IMG/VR virus record: IMGVR_UViG_3300020172_003650
Span: 1-27,886 of that record
Origin: a virus
Direction: 5' to 3' (one strand)
Length of the DNA stretch: 27,886 bases
Shown here: positions 12,674 through 19,224 of the stretch, one piece after another
Position numbering within the stretch: the stretch's first letter is position 1
Layout of the letters: the number at the start of each line of letters is the position of its first letter
Notes under the pieces: model-generated
Databases searched by the model: none
Seen by the model: only the letters and a program-made list of their open reading frames with translations
What the model was told of the DNA's origin: nothing
Program-made: the position numbers and the translations under genes

Positions 12674-13725
12674 ATAAAGTCCTCTAATTTATCAATATAA
12701 TTTTTAACCATCGGGTGGTCTTGAATATCGTTATATTCACCACCCGATTTTTTTATTGCTTTAATACTGTCAATAATACCTTGTAAGTGGTGTTTAATCA
12801 TTTTACCCAAAGATGGGTAACTTTCAATATATGGTGATAATGTAAATTGTGTTTTAGCAACATCAATTGGTATGTTTAATTTAATTACCAATTTTGCAAT
12901 CATTTCTTTGGCGAATCTATCAGCATCTAATTCTAAATCCCAATACTTTCTTGATAACTCTTCAAAATCTTCTAAATCACCTGTTAGTGGGTTTTCTAAT
13001 TTAAGGTTTGTCATTTGTTCTTCATGCCTTATCTCATGAAAAATTGTATAAATAAAATCGCCAATAGTTCCCATATTCATTGGAGAACATATAATTATTT
13101 GGTCTTTGGTTCTAACCCCCGCAAATCCTGTAGTACAAGAGTTTAAAAATTTAATAGTAAAATTATTGTCTTTAATATAATTCTTAACAAAGTCATTAAT
13201 AACATCAACTTTATCTTTTAATTCTTCAGGAAAATTTTCTTTAAATTTGTCAATCAATTTATCAAAATTAGATTGTTTTGGTGTGTTGTCGTTATTAACC
13301 GATTCTGTTATTTTTATGGTTTTAGGAAAAATAAACTCATAATCAAGTATAGCACTTACCTGTTCACGTATTCTTCTAACAATTTTTTCCCCTAAATCAT
13401 CCCAAATAAAGTTTGGGACATCGTCTTTTTTTAATCCTATATCCCAAGAGTCATCCACAATAGATTTTGTTCTAATATCGTGAATTAAAACAAATATAGT
13501 CCCACTGTATTTAACATCGTAACTTGAAGTATTTTCACTAAAAGTTGTTTTTGGGCTAATGCTATATTCAATTTGATAATCCACTAAACCATTCTCTGTG
13601 GCATCTGAGTACCAATCTTCAAAAACTGAATGTGGTGGAAATAAAATAGTTGTCAATTTAAGTAACTTATTTGAGATTGACCCCTTAATATTTTCTTTTA
13701 AAATTTTATGAATAATATATTTCAT
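12670..13725 (-). CDS. Gluzincin-like HExxH metallopeptidase
   Basis: 351 residues. The C-terminal half holds FHEIRHEEQ (His230, Glu231, His234) and, about 30 residues later, LELDADRFA (Glu265/Asp267/Asp269), the E..AD pattern in which a downstream acid is the third zinc ligand. The N-terminal about 140 residues form a separate beta-rich domain, joined by a short polar linker (NNDNTPKQS). No signal peptide, so a cytoplasmic or virion-delivered role is likely. TATTTATA lies 4 nt before the ATG. It overlaps the convergent M20 gene by 4 nt. Substrate unknown. Confidence 0.72.
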   Translation of the reverse strand: MKYIIHKILKENIKGSISNKLLKLTTILFPPHSVFEDWYSDATENGLVDYQIEYSISPKTTFSENTSSYDVKYSGTIFVLIHDIRTKSIVDDSWDIGLKKDDVPNFIWDDLGEKIVRRIREQVSAILDYEFIFPKTIKITESVNNDNTPKQSNFDKLIDKFKENFPEELKDKVDVINDFVKNYIKDNNFTIKFLNSCTTGFAGVRTKDQIIICSPMNMGTIGDFIYTIFHEIRHEEQMTNLKLENPLTGDLEDFEELSRKYWDLELDADRFAKEMIAKLVIKLNIPIDVAKTQFTLSPYIESYPSLGKMIKHHLQGIIDSIKAIKKSGGEYNDIQDHPMVKNYIDKLEDFI

Positions 13726-13729
13726 TAAT

Positions 13730-13737
13730 TATAAATA
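13730..13737 (-). promoter_or_regulatory. TATTTATA element 4 nt upstream of 13725 gene
   Basis: On the minus strand TATTTATA ends 4 nt before the ATG at 13725, directly after the terminator of the ClpC-like gene, so transcription is likely reset here. Confidence 0.45.
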
Positions 13738-13766
13738 TAAAAAAAGGGGAAATAAATTCCCCCTTT
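13738..13766 (-). terminator. Terminator after ClpC-like gene
   Basis: On the minus strand GGGGGAATTTATTTCCCC folds as a 6-bp GGGGAA/TTCCCC stem (plus 13746-13751 with 13757-13762), extended by A-T pairs and followed by a run of seven or more T. Confidence 0.78.
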
Positions 13767-13769
13767 CAA

Positions 13770-15785
13770 TTAACGTCCTTTCTTTTGGACTAACACTACT
13801 TCATCTACGACTTTTATCGTATAACTTTTACCTTCAATCATCTTTCCAGTAAGTACTTCTTCAGATAATAGGTCTTCAATCTTATCTTGGATTGCTCTTT
13901 TAAGAGGACGAGCTCCAAATTCCTCATCGTACCCAATTTTAGCCAAATATTCAACTAATGAATCGTCATAGGTAATGGTGTATTTCATTTCAGATAAACG
14001 GAACACCAACTTCTTCAATTCTATGTCTGTAATCTTCTTAATATCGTCAGGAGACAATGAATTAAAGACAATAGTATCATCAATACGATTGATAAATTCA
14101 GGTGCGAAGAACTTTTTCATTTCTTTCATCAAAACTTGTTTTTTCGCTTCTTCATTTGCGTAAGGACTATTTGAAAACCCAATACCTGTTCCAAATTCCT
14201 GTAATTTCTTAACACCCAAGTTTGAAGTTAAGATAATCAAGGTATTCTTGAAGTTAATCTTACGACCCAAACTATCTGTAACGTGTCCATCATCCAAGAT
14301 TTGAAGTAAGATTGAGAATACATCTTTGTGAGCTTTTTCAACCTCATCAAATAGGATAACACAATATGGTTTGTTCTTAACCTTTTCGGTTAATAATCCA
14401 CCTTCTTCATAACCCACATATCCTGGAGGGGCTCCAACCAATTTGGAGATGGTATGTTTTTCTTGGTATTCGGACATATCCACACGGATAAGAGAATCTT
14501 CAGAACCAAACATTTCTTTTGCCAATTGTTTTGCCAAATATGTTTTACCAACACCAGTGGAACCTAAGAAGATAAATGAACCAATTGGACGATTAGGGTC
14601 TTTAATACCCAAACGATTTCTTTTGATTGATTTTGCAATCTTAATAACCGCATCGTTTTGACCGATAACTTTGTCAATCAAAGTTTTGTCCAAATTCATT
14701 AATGATTTTGAATCATCAACACTCATTTTACTTACAGGAATCTTTGTCATATTGGAAACAACATCATAAACATGCTCCATTAAGATAAGTTGTTTGTCTA
14801 TTGACATCTGTTCTTCAAACTTAACTTTCTCTTGCTCCAATTTTAACAATAGTTTTTTCTCTTTATCACGAAGTTCTGCCGCTTGTTCGTAATTCTGTTT
14901 TTTAACAACATCAATTTTTTGTTGTTTAATGTCCGCAGCTTTCTTTTTAAGTTCTTCAATAATTTCAGGAACTTTTAGTTCAGTTTGCATTCTCGCCCCA
15001 ACCTCATCTAAGATATCAAACGCCTTATCAGGGAATTCTCTGTCTGTGATATATCTGTCAGCCAATTTAACACAAGTTTCAATTACTTCATCTGTGTATG
15101 TTACATTGTGGAATGATTCGTATTTTTCACGAACATTTTTAAGAATCTGAATTGTTTCTGCAACTGAAGATGGTTCCACAATTACCTTTTGAAATCTACG
15201 TTCCAATGCTCCGTCTTTTTCAATGTTCTTACGGAACTCATCCAATGTGGTCGCTCCGATACATTGAAGTTCACCACGAGCAAGAGCTGGTTTAAAGATG
15301 TTTGAACCATCCATAGAACCTGAAGAATTACCCGAACCAACCAAAGTATGAATCTCATCAATAAACACAATAATATTAGGATTAGCCTGAAGTTCTTCAA
15401 TAATCACTTTCATTCTTTCTTCAAATTGTCCACGATACTTTGTACCAGCAACAACTGAAGTTAAATCAAGATTCACAATCCTTTTATCTATTAGATTTTT
15501 CGGACAATCACCATTAACAATTTTAATTGCCAATCCTTCAACCAATGCGGTTTTACCACAACCAGGTTCTCCGATAATAATTGGATTATTTTTCTTTCTA
15601 CGAGATAGGATTTGCGCAATCCTTAAGATTTCTCGTTCACGACCAATAACTGGGTCTAATTTACCTGCCTCGGCAAGTTTGTTCAAATCTCTACTGAAGT
15701 TGTCTAACACAGGTGTATTAGAATCCGCTGAGGATTTTTGTTTCTTACTCATCATTTTGTCGTCATCGTCCATTAGTTCGTTCAT
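13770..15785 (-). CDS. clpC-like: ClpC-like double AAA+ unfoldase lacking the Clp N-domain
   Basis: 671 residues, against about 810 for bacterial ClpC. AAA-1: Walker A GEPGCGKT (72-79), Walker B VFIDE (140-144), arginine finger ERRF. A short middle region carries a UVR motif (KKQNYEQAAELRDKEKKL, about 295-312), as in ClpC. AAA-2: Walker A GSTGVGKT (408-415), Walker B ILFDE (477-481), pore loop GYVG, sensor-2 ARPLKRAI. Between TSN and PEFINRID lies IGF (535-537), in the position of the ClpP-docking IGL/IGF loop. The family unfolds proteins into ClpP with ATP. The Clp_N adaptor domain is replaced by about 45 charged residues. No clpP is in the window, so host ClpP is the likely partner. The long middle domain of ClpB is absent, which argues against a pure disaggregase. 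Confidence 0.9.
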   Translation of the reverse strand: MNELMDDDDKMMSKKQKSSADSNTPVLDNFSRDLNKLAEAGKLDPVIGREREILRIAQILSRRKKNNPIIIGEPGCGKTALVEGLAIKIVNGDCPKNLIDKRIVNLDLTSVVAGTKYRGQFEERMKVIIEELQANPNIIVFIDEIHTLVGSGNSSGSMDGSNIFKPALARGELQCIGATTLDEFRKNIEKDGALERRFQKVIVEPSSVAETIQILKNVREKYESFHNVTYTDEVIETCVKLADRYITDREFPDKAFDILDEVGARMQTELKVPEIIEELKKKAADIKQQKIDVVKKQNYEQAAELRDKEKKLLLKLEQEKVKFEEQMSIDKQLILMEHVYDVVSNMTKIPVSKMSVDDSKSLMNLDKTLIDKVIGQNDAVIKIAKSIKRNRLGIKDPNRPIGSFIFLGSTGVGKTYLAKQLAKEMFGSEDSLIRVDMSEYQEKHTISKLVGAPPGYVGYEEGGLLTEKVKNKPYCVILFDEVEKAHKDVFSILLQILDDGHVTDSLGRKINFKNTLIILTSNLGVKKLQEFGTGIGFSNSPYANEEAKKQVLMKEMKKFFAPEFINRIDDTIVFNSLSPDDIKKITDIELKKLVFRLSEMKYTITYDDSLVEYLAKIGYDEEFGARPLKRAIQDKIEDLLSEEVLTGKMIEGKSYTIKVVDEVVLVQKKGR

Positions 15786-15839
15786 ATATTATATATTTTT
15801 ATCAAAGGTCTTACAATTTTCATACATTACCAAATATTT

Positions 15840-15881
15840 TGACAAATTGTCATAATTATTATTTACTCTGACACTTTGTCA
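15840..15881. promoter_or_regulatory. Paired operator-like inverted repeats TGACA-N3-TGTCA
   Basis: TGACAAATTGTCA (15840-15852) and TGACACTTTGTCA (15869-15881) have identical 5-bp half sites with 3-nt centres. Their centres are 29 bp apart, close to three helical turns. They lie in the 188-bp divergent region between the ClpC-like gene and the UVR gene, where a dimeric regulator could control both. The rest of the region is A+T-rich with no gene. Confidence 0.6.
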
Positions 15882-15973
15882 TATACATATCAAAATTTTT
15901 TTATATTTTTTGGTTGGTATAAAACTTGATTACACAAAGATAAATAATAAAATTACAAAAAACAAAAAAAATT

Positions 15974-16408
15974 ATGTTTAGAAGAAGAAAAAACTTTACC
16001 GACTTATTTAGCGAATTTGATTCAATGTTCAGTCAATTTGATTCAATTTTTGAAGGCACGTCACCAAAGACATTAAAAGAAGAAGGCACCGATGAATTAG
16101 GTGATTGGTCAAAAGAAACCTACAAATCAGAAGATGGTTCAATTTATATTACCAACTTTGTTAGAACAAGTAGTAATGGTCAACCAAGAAAAATTGGAAC
16201 CCTTGAACAATTAAAAATGAAACTTCAAGAATCAATTGAAAATGAAGATTTTGAGGAAGCAGTTAAACTAAGAGACCAAATCAAAACTTTTGAATCTAAT
16301 AAAGAAAAAATTAATAAGTTAGATTCAGAACTTAAACAAGTAATCAAAGAACAAAACTTTGAACGAGCGGTAGAATTAAGAGATGAGATTAAAAAATTGA
16401 AGTCCTAA
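15974..16408 (+). CDS. UVR-motif protein (McsA-like ClpC adaptor candidate)
   Basis: 144 residues. The N-terminus is Phe/Asp/Ser-rich (FTDLFSEFDSMFSQFDSIFEG), and a short beta region follows (DGSIYITNFVRT). The C-terminal half is two UVR motifs in a coiled coil: LEQLKMKLQESIENEDFEEAVKLRDQI (77-104) and LDSELKQVIKEQNFERAVELRDEIKKL (116-142). UVR motifs mediate UvrB-UvrC contact and, in McsA and ClpC, adaptor-unfoldase contact. The zinc-finger Cys pairs of McsA are missing. It is divergent from the ClpC-like gene, which has a matching UVR motif, and shares the operator-like pair. An adaptor role is inferred. Confidence 0.7.
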   Translation: MFRRRKNFTDLFSEFDSMFSQFDSIFEGTSPKTLKEEGTDELGDWSKETYKSEDGSIYITNFVRTSSNGQPRKIGTLEQLKMKLQESIENEDFEEAVKLRDQIKTFESNKEKINKLDSELKQVIKEQNFERAVELRDEIKKLKS

Positions 16409-16410
16409 AA

Positions 16411-16441
16411 AAAATCCCTCACCAAATGGTGGGGGATTTTT
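16411..16441. terminator. Bidirectional terminator after UVR gene
   Basis: Stem ATCCCTCACC/GGTGGGGGAT with loop AAAT (one G-U), flanked by A-run and T-run. It serves the UVR gene and the convergent gene ending at 16440. Confidence 0.88.
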
Positions 16442-17033
16442 ATATGTCTAAACATTTAAGTTTTCCATCTAAACCATAACCAAAATTATATTTGTGAGCA
16501 TCAATACGTGACTTATGTCCTGTAATATTTTCTTTATGTTTTTGACACTGTTTAAATAATTCAATCCATTTTATAAAAAGTTCGTACCCATCTTTATCAC
16601 ATTCTTTTAATTTACTTGAGATTTCAATAATCACTTTTTTATTGTCAATATAGTTAAAATATAATTGTGAAAGGTCACTACCATATTTCCCATCAATTGA
16701 ATCAATAATACTACAAAGTTCTAACTTTTCTTCAAGTTCATCCCATTCACTTTCTGCCTTATCAGTGTCAAGTTTTTCTATCTCAACGTAGTGAGTGTTA
16801 ACATTAGGATGATTTATTTTACCAACACGATATATTTTTGGAAAAATATTTGGGTTTGATTTGAAAATTTTAACCCACGTATCAACAGATTTTTGTAATC
16901 CAACTTTAAATAATCTATTGGAATGTTTTTTTGATGGATAAATAATATGTTCAACCCCACGTTTAAACGTTTCTTTATTGGATGTACTTAACTCATCAAT
17001 TGTTTTCTTAATTATATTCTTTATTGTAGTCAT
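16440..17033 (-). CDS. Protein-kinase-like fold protein
   Basis: 197 residues from ATG 17033, the codon fitting the divergent promoter; a longer frame upstream would run through the neighbouring gene. The N-terminal part has a strand with Lys (NRLFKVGL, Lys43) and a possible hinge YVEIEKLDT (82-90). The C-terminus reads DAHKYNFGYGLDGKLKCLDI (Asp178, His180, Asn183, Asp196), matching the D-x-H...N-x-G...D catalytic and metal pattern of APH/kinase-like folds. The domain is small, as in viral minimal kinases. The substrate is unknown, and a catalytically active kinase is not certain. Confidence 0.5.
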   Translation of the reverse strand: MTTIKNIIKKTIDELSTSNKETFKRGVEHIIYPSKKHSNRLFKVGLQKSVDTWVKIFKSNPNIFPKIYRVGKINHPNVNTHYVEIEKLDTDKAESEWDELEEKLELCSIIDSIDGKYGSDLSQLYFNYIDNKKVIIEISSKLKECDKDGYELFIKWIELFKQCQKHKENITGHKSRIDAHKYNFGYGLDGKLKCLDI

Positions 17034-17046
17034 TATATTTATAAAT
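17034..17046. promoter_or_regulatory. Divergent TATTTATA promoter elements
   Basis: 13 nt separate two divergent ATGs. The plus strand has TATTTATA (17036-17043), 3 nt before the ATG at 17047. The minus strand has TATTTATA (17040-17047), 6 nt before the ATG at 17033. The two overlap, so the genes may compete for polymerase. Confidence 0.5.
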
Positions 17047-17385
17047 ATGGTTACATATAAAACATTCCTTGATGGAAATGGAAGATTAAAAGAATTACTT
17101 GAAATATATCTTGAATTGAGATTACATTTCCAAGAGTTGGGTTTTAGTGAGAAACAATTGGATAAACCACCAATACACACACCTAAAATGATGAAATTAT
17201 TCCATAATTATGGTGATTCTTTCAAAGCTTTATTTCAACAAGTAAATGATTATGGTTTAGATATGGGTTGGAAAGAATATATTGAATATACAGAACCATT
17301 ATTAAAAAAAATAAATGAACTAACACCACTAGCAGAAAATGGCAGTCAAGAAGGAACAGATAGTTGGGACGAAGATTCTGAATGA
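17047..17385 (+). CDS. Hypothetical helical protein (112 aa)
   Basis: Start at ATG 17047, 3 nt after TATTTATA; an upstream frame into the minus gene is rejected. Predominantly helical (LKELLEIYLELRLHFQELGF...; YTEPLLKKINELTPL) with a Ser/Asp/Glu-rich acidic tail. No family recognised. The last 47 nt overlap the KTSC gene in another frame, suggesting coupled translation. Confidence 0.6.
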   Translation: MVTYKTFLDGNGRLKELLEIYLELRLHFQELGFSEKQLDKPPIHTPKMMKLFHNYGDSFKALFQQVNDYGLDMGWKEYIEYTEPLLKKINELTPLAENGSQEGTDSWDEDSE

Positions 17386-17581
17386 AATAGAATCGTCTAA
17401 CATCGCAAGAACAGAATACGATACTGAAACCCAAAAACTTATCGCAGAATTTAAAAACGGATTTAAATATGAGTACGATAATGTACCACATAAAATCTAC
17501 ACACAATTTAGAATGGCAGAATCTCAGGGTAAATTTTTTGTTGCCGAGATATCAAAAAAATATCCATTTAAAAAAGTATAG
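17339..17581 (+). CDS. KTSC-domain protein (80 aa)
   Basis: The whole protein is a KTSC domain: SSNIARTEYDTETQKLIAEF, FKYEYDNVPHKIY, RMAESQGKFFVAEISKKYPF. The family is named for such conserved residues and is common in phage proteins; its molecular role is unknown and DNA or RNA binding has been suggested. ATG 17339 lies inside the upstream gene in another frame. The next gene starts 21 nt after the stop, behind its own TATTTATT. Confidence 0.85.
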   Translation: MAVKKEQIVGTKILNEIESSNIARTEYDTETQKLIAEFKNGFKYEYDNVPHKIYTQFRMAESQGKFFVAEISKKYPFKKV

Positions 17582-17590
17582 GTATCCTAC

Positions 17591-17598
17591 TATTTATT
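17591..17598 (+). promoter_or_regulatory. TATTTATT element 4 nt upstream of 17603 gene
   Basis: TATTTATT ending 4 nt before the ATG at 17603, in the short gap after the KTSC gene. Confidence 0.4.
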
Positions 17599-17602
17599 AA
17601 AG

Positions 17603-18328
17603 ATGAGTGATTTTCAAAAAATATTAAATAGTTTTTCAGTTAAGGAAACGTTAAATCCTAAAGTTTGGAAAAATCCTAAAAATCCTGACGATGCCGTTAT
17701 GATACCAAGGGTCAGAGAAACTCTTATGCGTATTGCGGAAGAGTTTGTTAATTATTTGGGTGATGATATTTTTGTTGAAGATGTTGTTCTTACAGGGTCA
17801 TTAGCAAATTTCAATTGGTCAGAATATTCTGATTTTGATTTACACGTTTTAATAGATTTACAACAATATGAGGAACAATCTCAATTATATAAAGAATTGT
17901 TCGGATTAAAGAAACAACTTTTTAATGATAAGCATGATATCAGAATCTTCGGATATGATGTTGAGGTTTATGCTCAAGATAGTGAAGAATCTCACTATAG
18001 TTCGGGTGTTTTCTCACTTATGAATAACGAATGGATTGAAAAACCAAAACAATTTAAATATAATGTTGATAAAGTTATTCTGGAAAAAAAGATAAAATCT
18101 TGGACAGAAAAAATAGATTCTGCAATTAACAATGGTAGTGATTTAGAAAAACTTAAAGAAAAACTTAAGGAATATAGAATGTCTGGATTAGAAAAAGATG
18201 GTGAATTATCTTATGAAAATCTTGTGTTTAAATTTTTAAGAAGGTCGGGACACATTGAGAAATTATTCAATAATGCTAACAAAGAAACAGATAAAGCATT
18301 GTCAATTGAGACAAGAATTGAGGAATAG
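17603..18328 (+). CDS. Pol-beta-type nucleotidyltransferase
   Basis: 241 residues. The signature LTGSLANFNWSEYSDFDLHVLID has the GS turn (65-66) and the D-x-D metal pair (Asp77, Asp79). The third acid is probably in GYDVEVYAQD (near 119-121). This is the minimal nucleotidyltransferase core seen in MNT/MinT-type AMP transferases and tRNA/antibiotic nucleotidyltransferases. A helical C-terminal region follows (about 150-241). Similar proteins sit in T4-like phages of marine bacteria. The acceptor (protein, RNA or small molecule) is not visible. No HEPN-type partner follows, so a toxin-antitoxin reading is not supported. Confidence 0.78.
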   Translation: MSDFQKILNSFSVKETLNPKVWKNPKNPDDAVMIPRVRETLMRIAEEFVNYLGDDIFVEDVVLTGSLANFNWSEYSDFDLHVLIDLQQYEEQSQLYKELFGLKKQLFNDKHDIRIFGYDVEVYAQDSEESHYSSGVFSLMNNEWIEKPKQFKYNVDKVILEKKIKSWTEKIDSAINNGSDLEKLKEKLKEYRMSGLEKDGELSYENLVFKFLRRSGHIEKLFNNANKETDKALSIETRIEE

Positions 18329-18351
18329 TTAAATTATTCTCATAAATCGTA

Positions 18352-18359
18352 TATTTATA
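18352..18359 (+). promoter_or_regulatory. TATTTATA element upstream of Thr/Pro-repeat gene
   Basis: Exact TATTTATA 13 nt before the ATG at 18373, in a 44-nt A+T-rich gap. This is the wider-spacing class of the element. Confidence 0.5.
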
Positions 18360-18372
18360 AAGAAAAAATTAA

Positions 18373-19206
18373 ATGGCATTAGTAACTTATTTAGTCGCAC
18401 CTTGTGCAGGGGGTTCATCTCTCAATATAGATTTTAGTGGTTCTTCTCTTCCTGCGGTTGGGGGTAACTATTATTTAACATTTACTGGAGTAACGGCTCA
18501 AGGATGTTATGAAATTGTTGATTCTGCTGAGCCAGGAACTGGTAGCGACTCGGTGATTTCTTTAGGAACAAACTATGGTGATTGTTCTACTTGTTTGACT
18601 GCAAATCCAACTCCTACCCCAACTCCAACACAAACTCAAACACCAACTGTAACACCAACATCAACTGTAACACCAACAGTTACTCCAACTCAAACTAAAA
18701 CACCAACAGTAACACCAACGTCAACAGTAACACCAACAGTAACAACAACTCCAACACAAACTAAAACACCAACAGTTACACCAACCAATACTCAAACACC
18801 AACCAATACTCAAACACCAACCAATACTCAAACACCCACAAAAACTTCAACACCAACAATAACACCAACTAATACATCAACAACAACACCAACACCATCG
18901 GTTACGCCAACTAAAACAGTTACACCATCGGTTACACCAACTAACACAGTTACACCGACTAATACACCTACACCAACATTAACACCAACCAACACACCTA
19001 CACCATCCCCTTCTCCGTATCCTTTATCAGGTTATGGGGTTGATGTTCAATATGAATATACTGCGGCGATGTTAGGTTCGTTTAGTGGTGGTACTTTACC
19101 AGATGGAACTGTTGTACCTCACCCAATATTTACAGACGCATATGGTGTACCATACGCTCAATTAAACGCAATAACGTTAGGTGGATTTAACGGATTAAAC
19201 AATTAA
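18373..19206 (+). CDS. Thr/Pro-repeat probable virion surface protein
   Basis: 277 residues in three parts. The N-terminal about 75-residue beta-rich domain contains Cys in CAGGSS, GCYEI and DCSTC, with alternating hydrophobic strands. About 135 residues of PTPTPT, TPTVTP, TPTNTQ and TKTPT repeats form an extended, mucin-like linker. A C-terminal domain ([19 protein letters not shown]...GGFNGLNN) is Gly- and Tyr-rich. The layout is typical of decoration or fibre-like proteins on phage capsids or tails. The Thr-rich linker could be O-glycosylated by the host; that is inference. There is no signal peptide, which fits assembly into a virion. It sits at the head of the structural block. Confidence 0.6.
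   Translation: MALVTYLVAPCAGGSSLNIDFSGSSLPAVGGNYYLTFTGVTAQGCYEIVDSAEPGTGSDSVISLGTNYGDCSTCLTANPTPTPTPTQTQTPTVTPTSTVTPTVTPTQTKTPTVTPTSTVTPTVTTTPTQTKTPTVTPTNTQTPTNTQTPTNTQTPTKTSTPTITPTNTSTTTPTPSVTPTKTVTPSVTPTNTVTPTNTPTPTLTPTNTPTPSPSPYPLSGYGVDVQYEYTAAMLGSFSGGTLPDGTVVPHPIFTDAYGVPYAQLNAITLGGFNGLNN
18605..19015 (+). repeat. Degenerate ACACCAAC-rich coding repeat
   Basis: Low-complexity DNA built from CCAACA, ACTCCAA and ACACCAAC variants encodes the Thr/Pro linker. Includes three near-perfect CAAACACCAACCAATACT units at about 18780-18840. Prone to slippage, so length may vary between phages. Confidence 0.85.
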
Positions 19207-19224
19207 AAATAAATAAAATCAGAT

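Noticed and set aside
17603-18328. MNT-HEPN toxin-antitoxin system
   Set aside because: The nucleotidyltransferase core is present, but no HEPN-like partner lies on either side; the neighbours are a KTSC protein and a structural-type gene.
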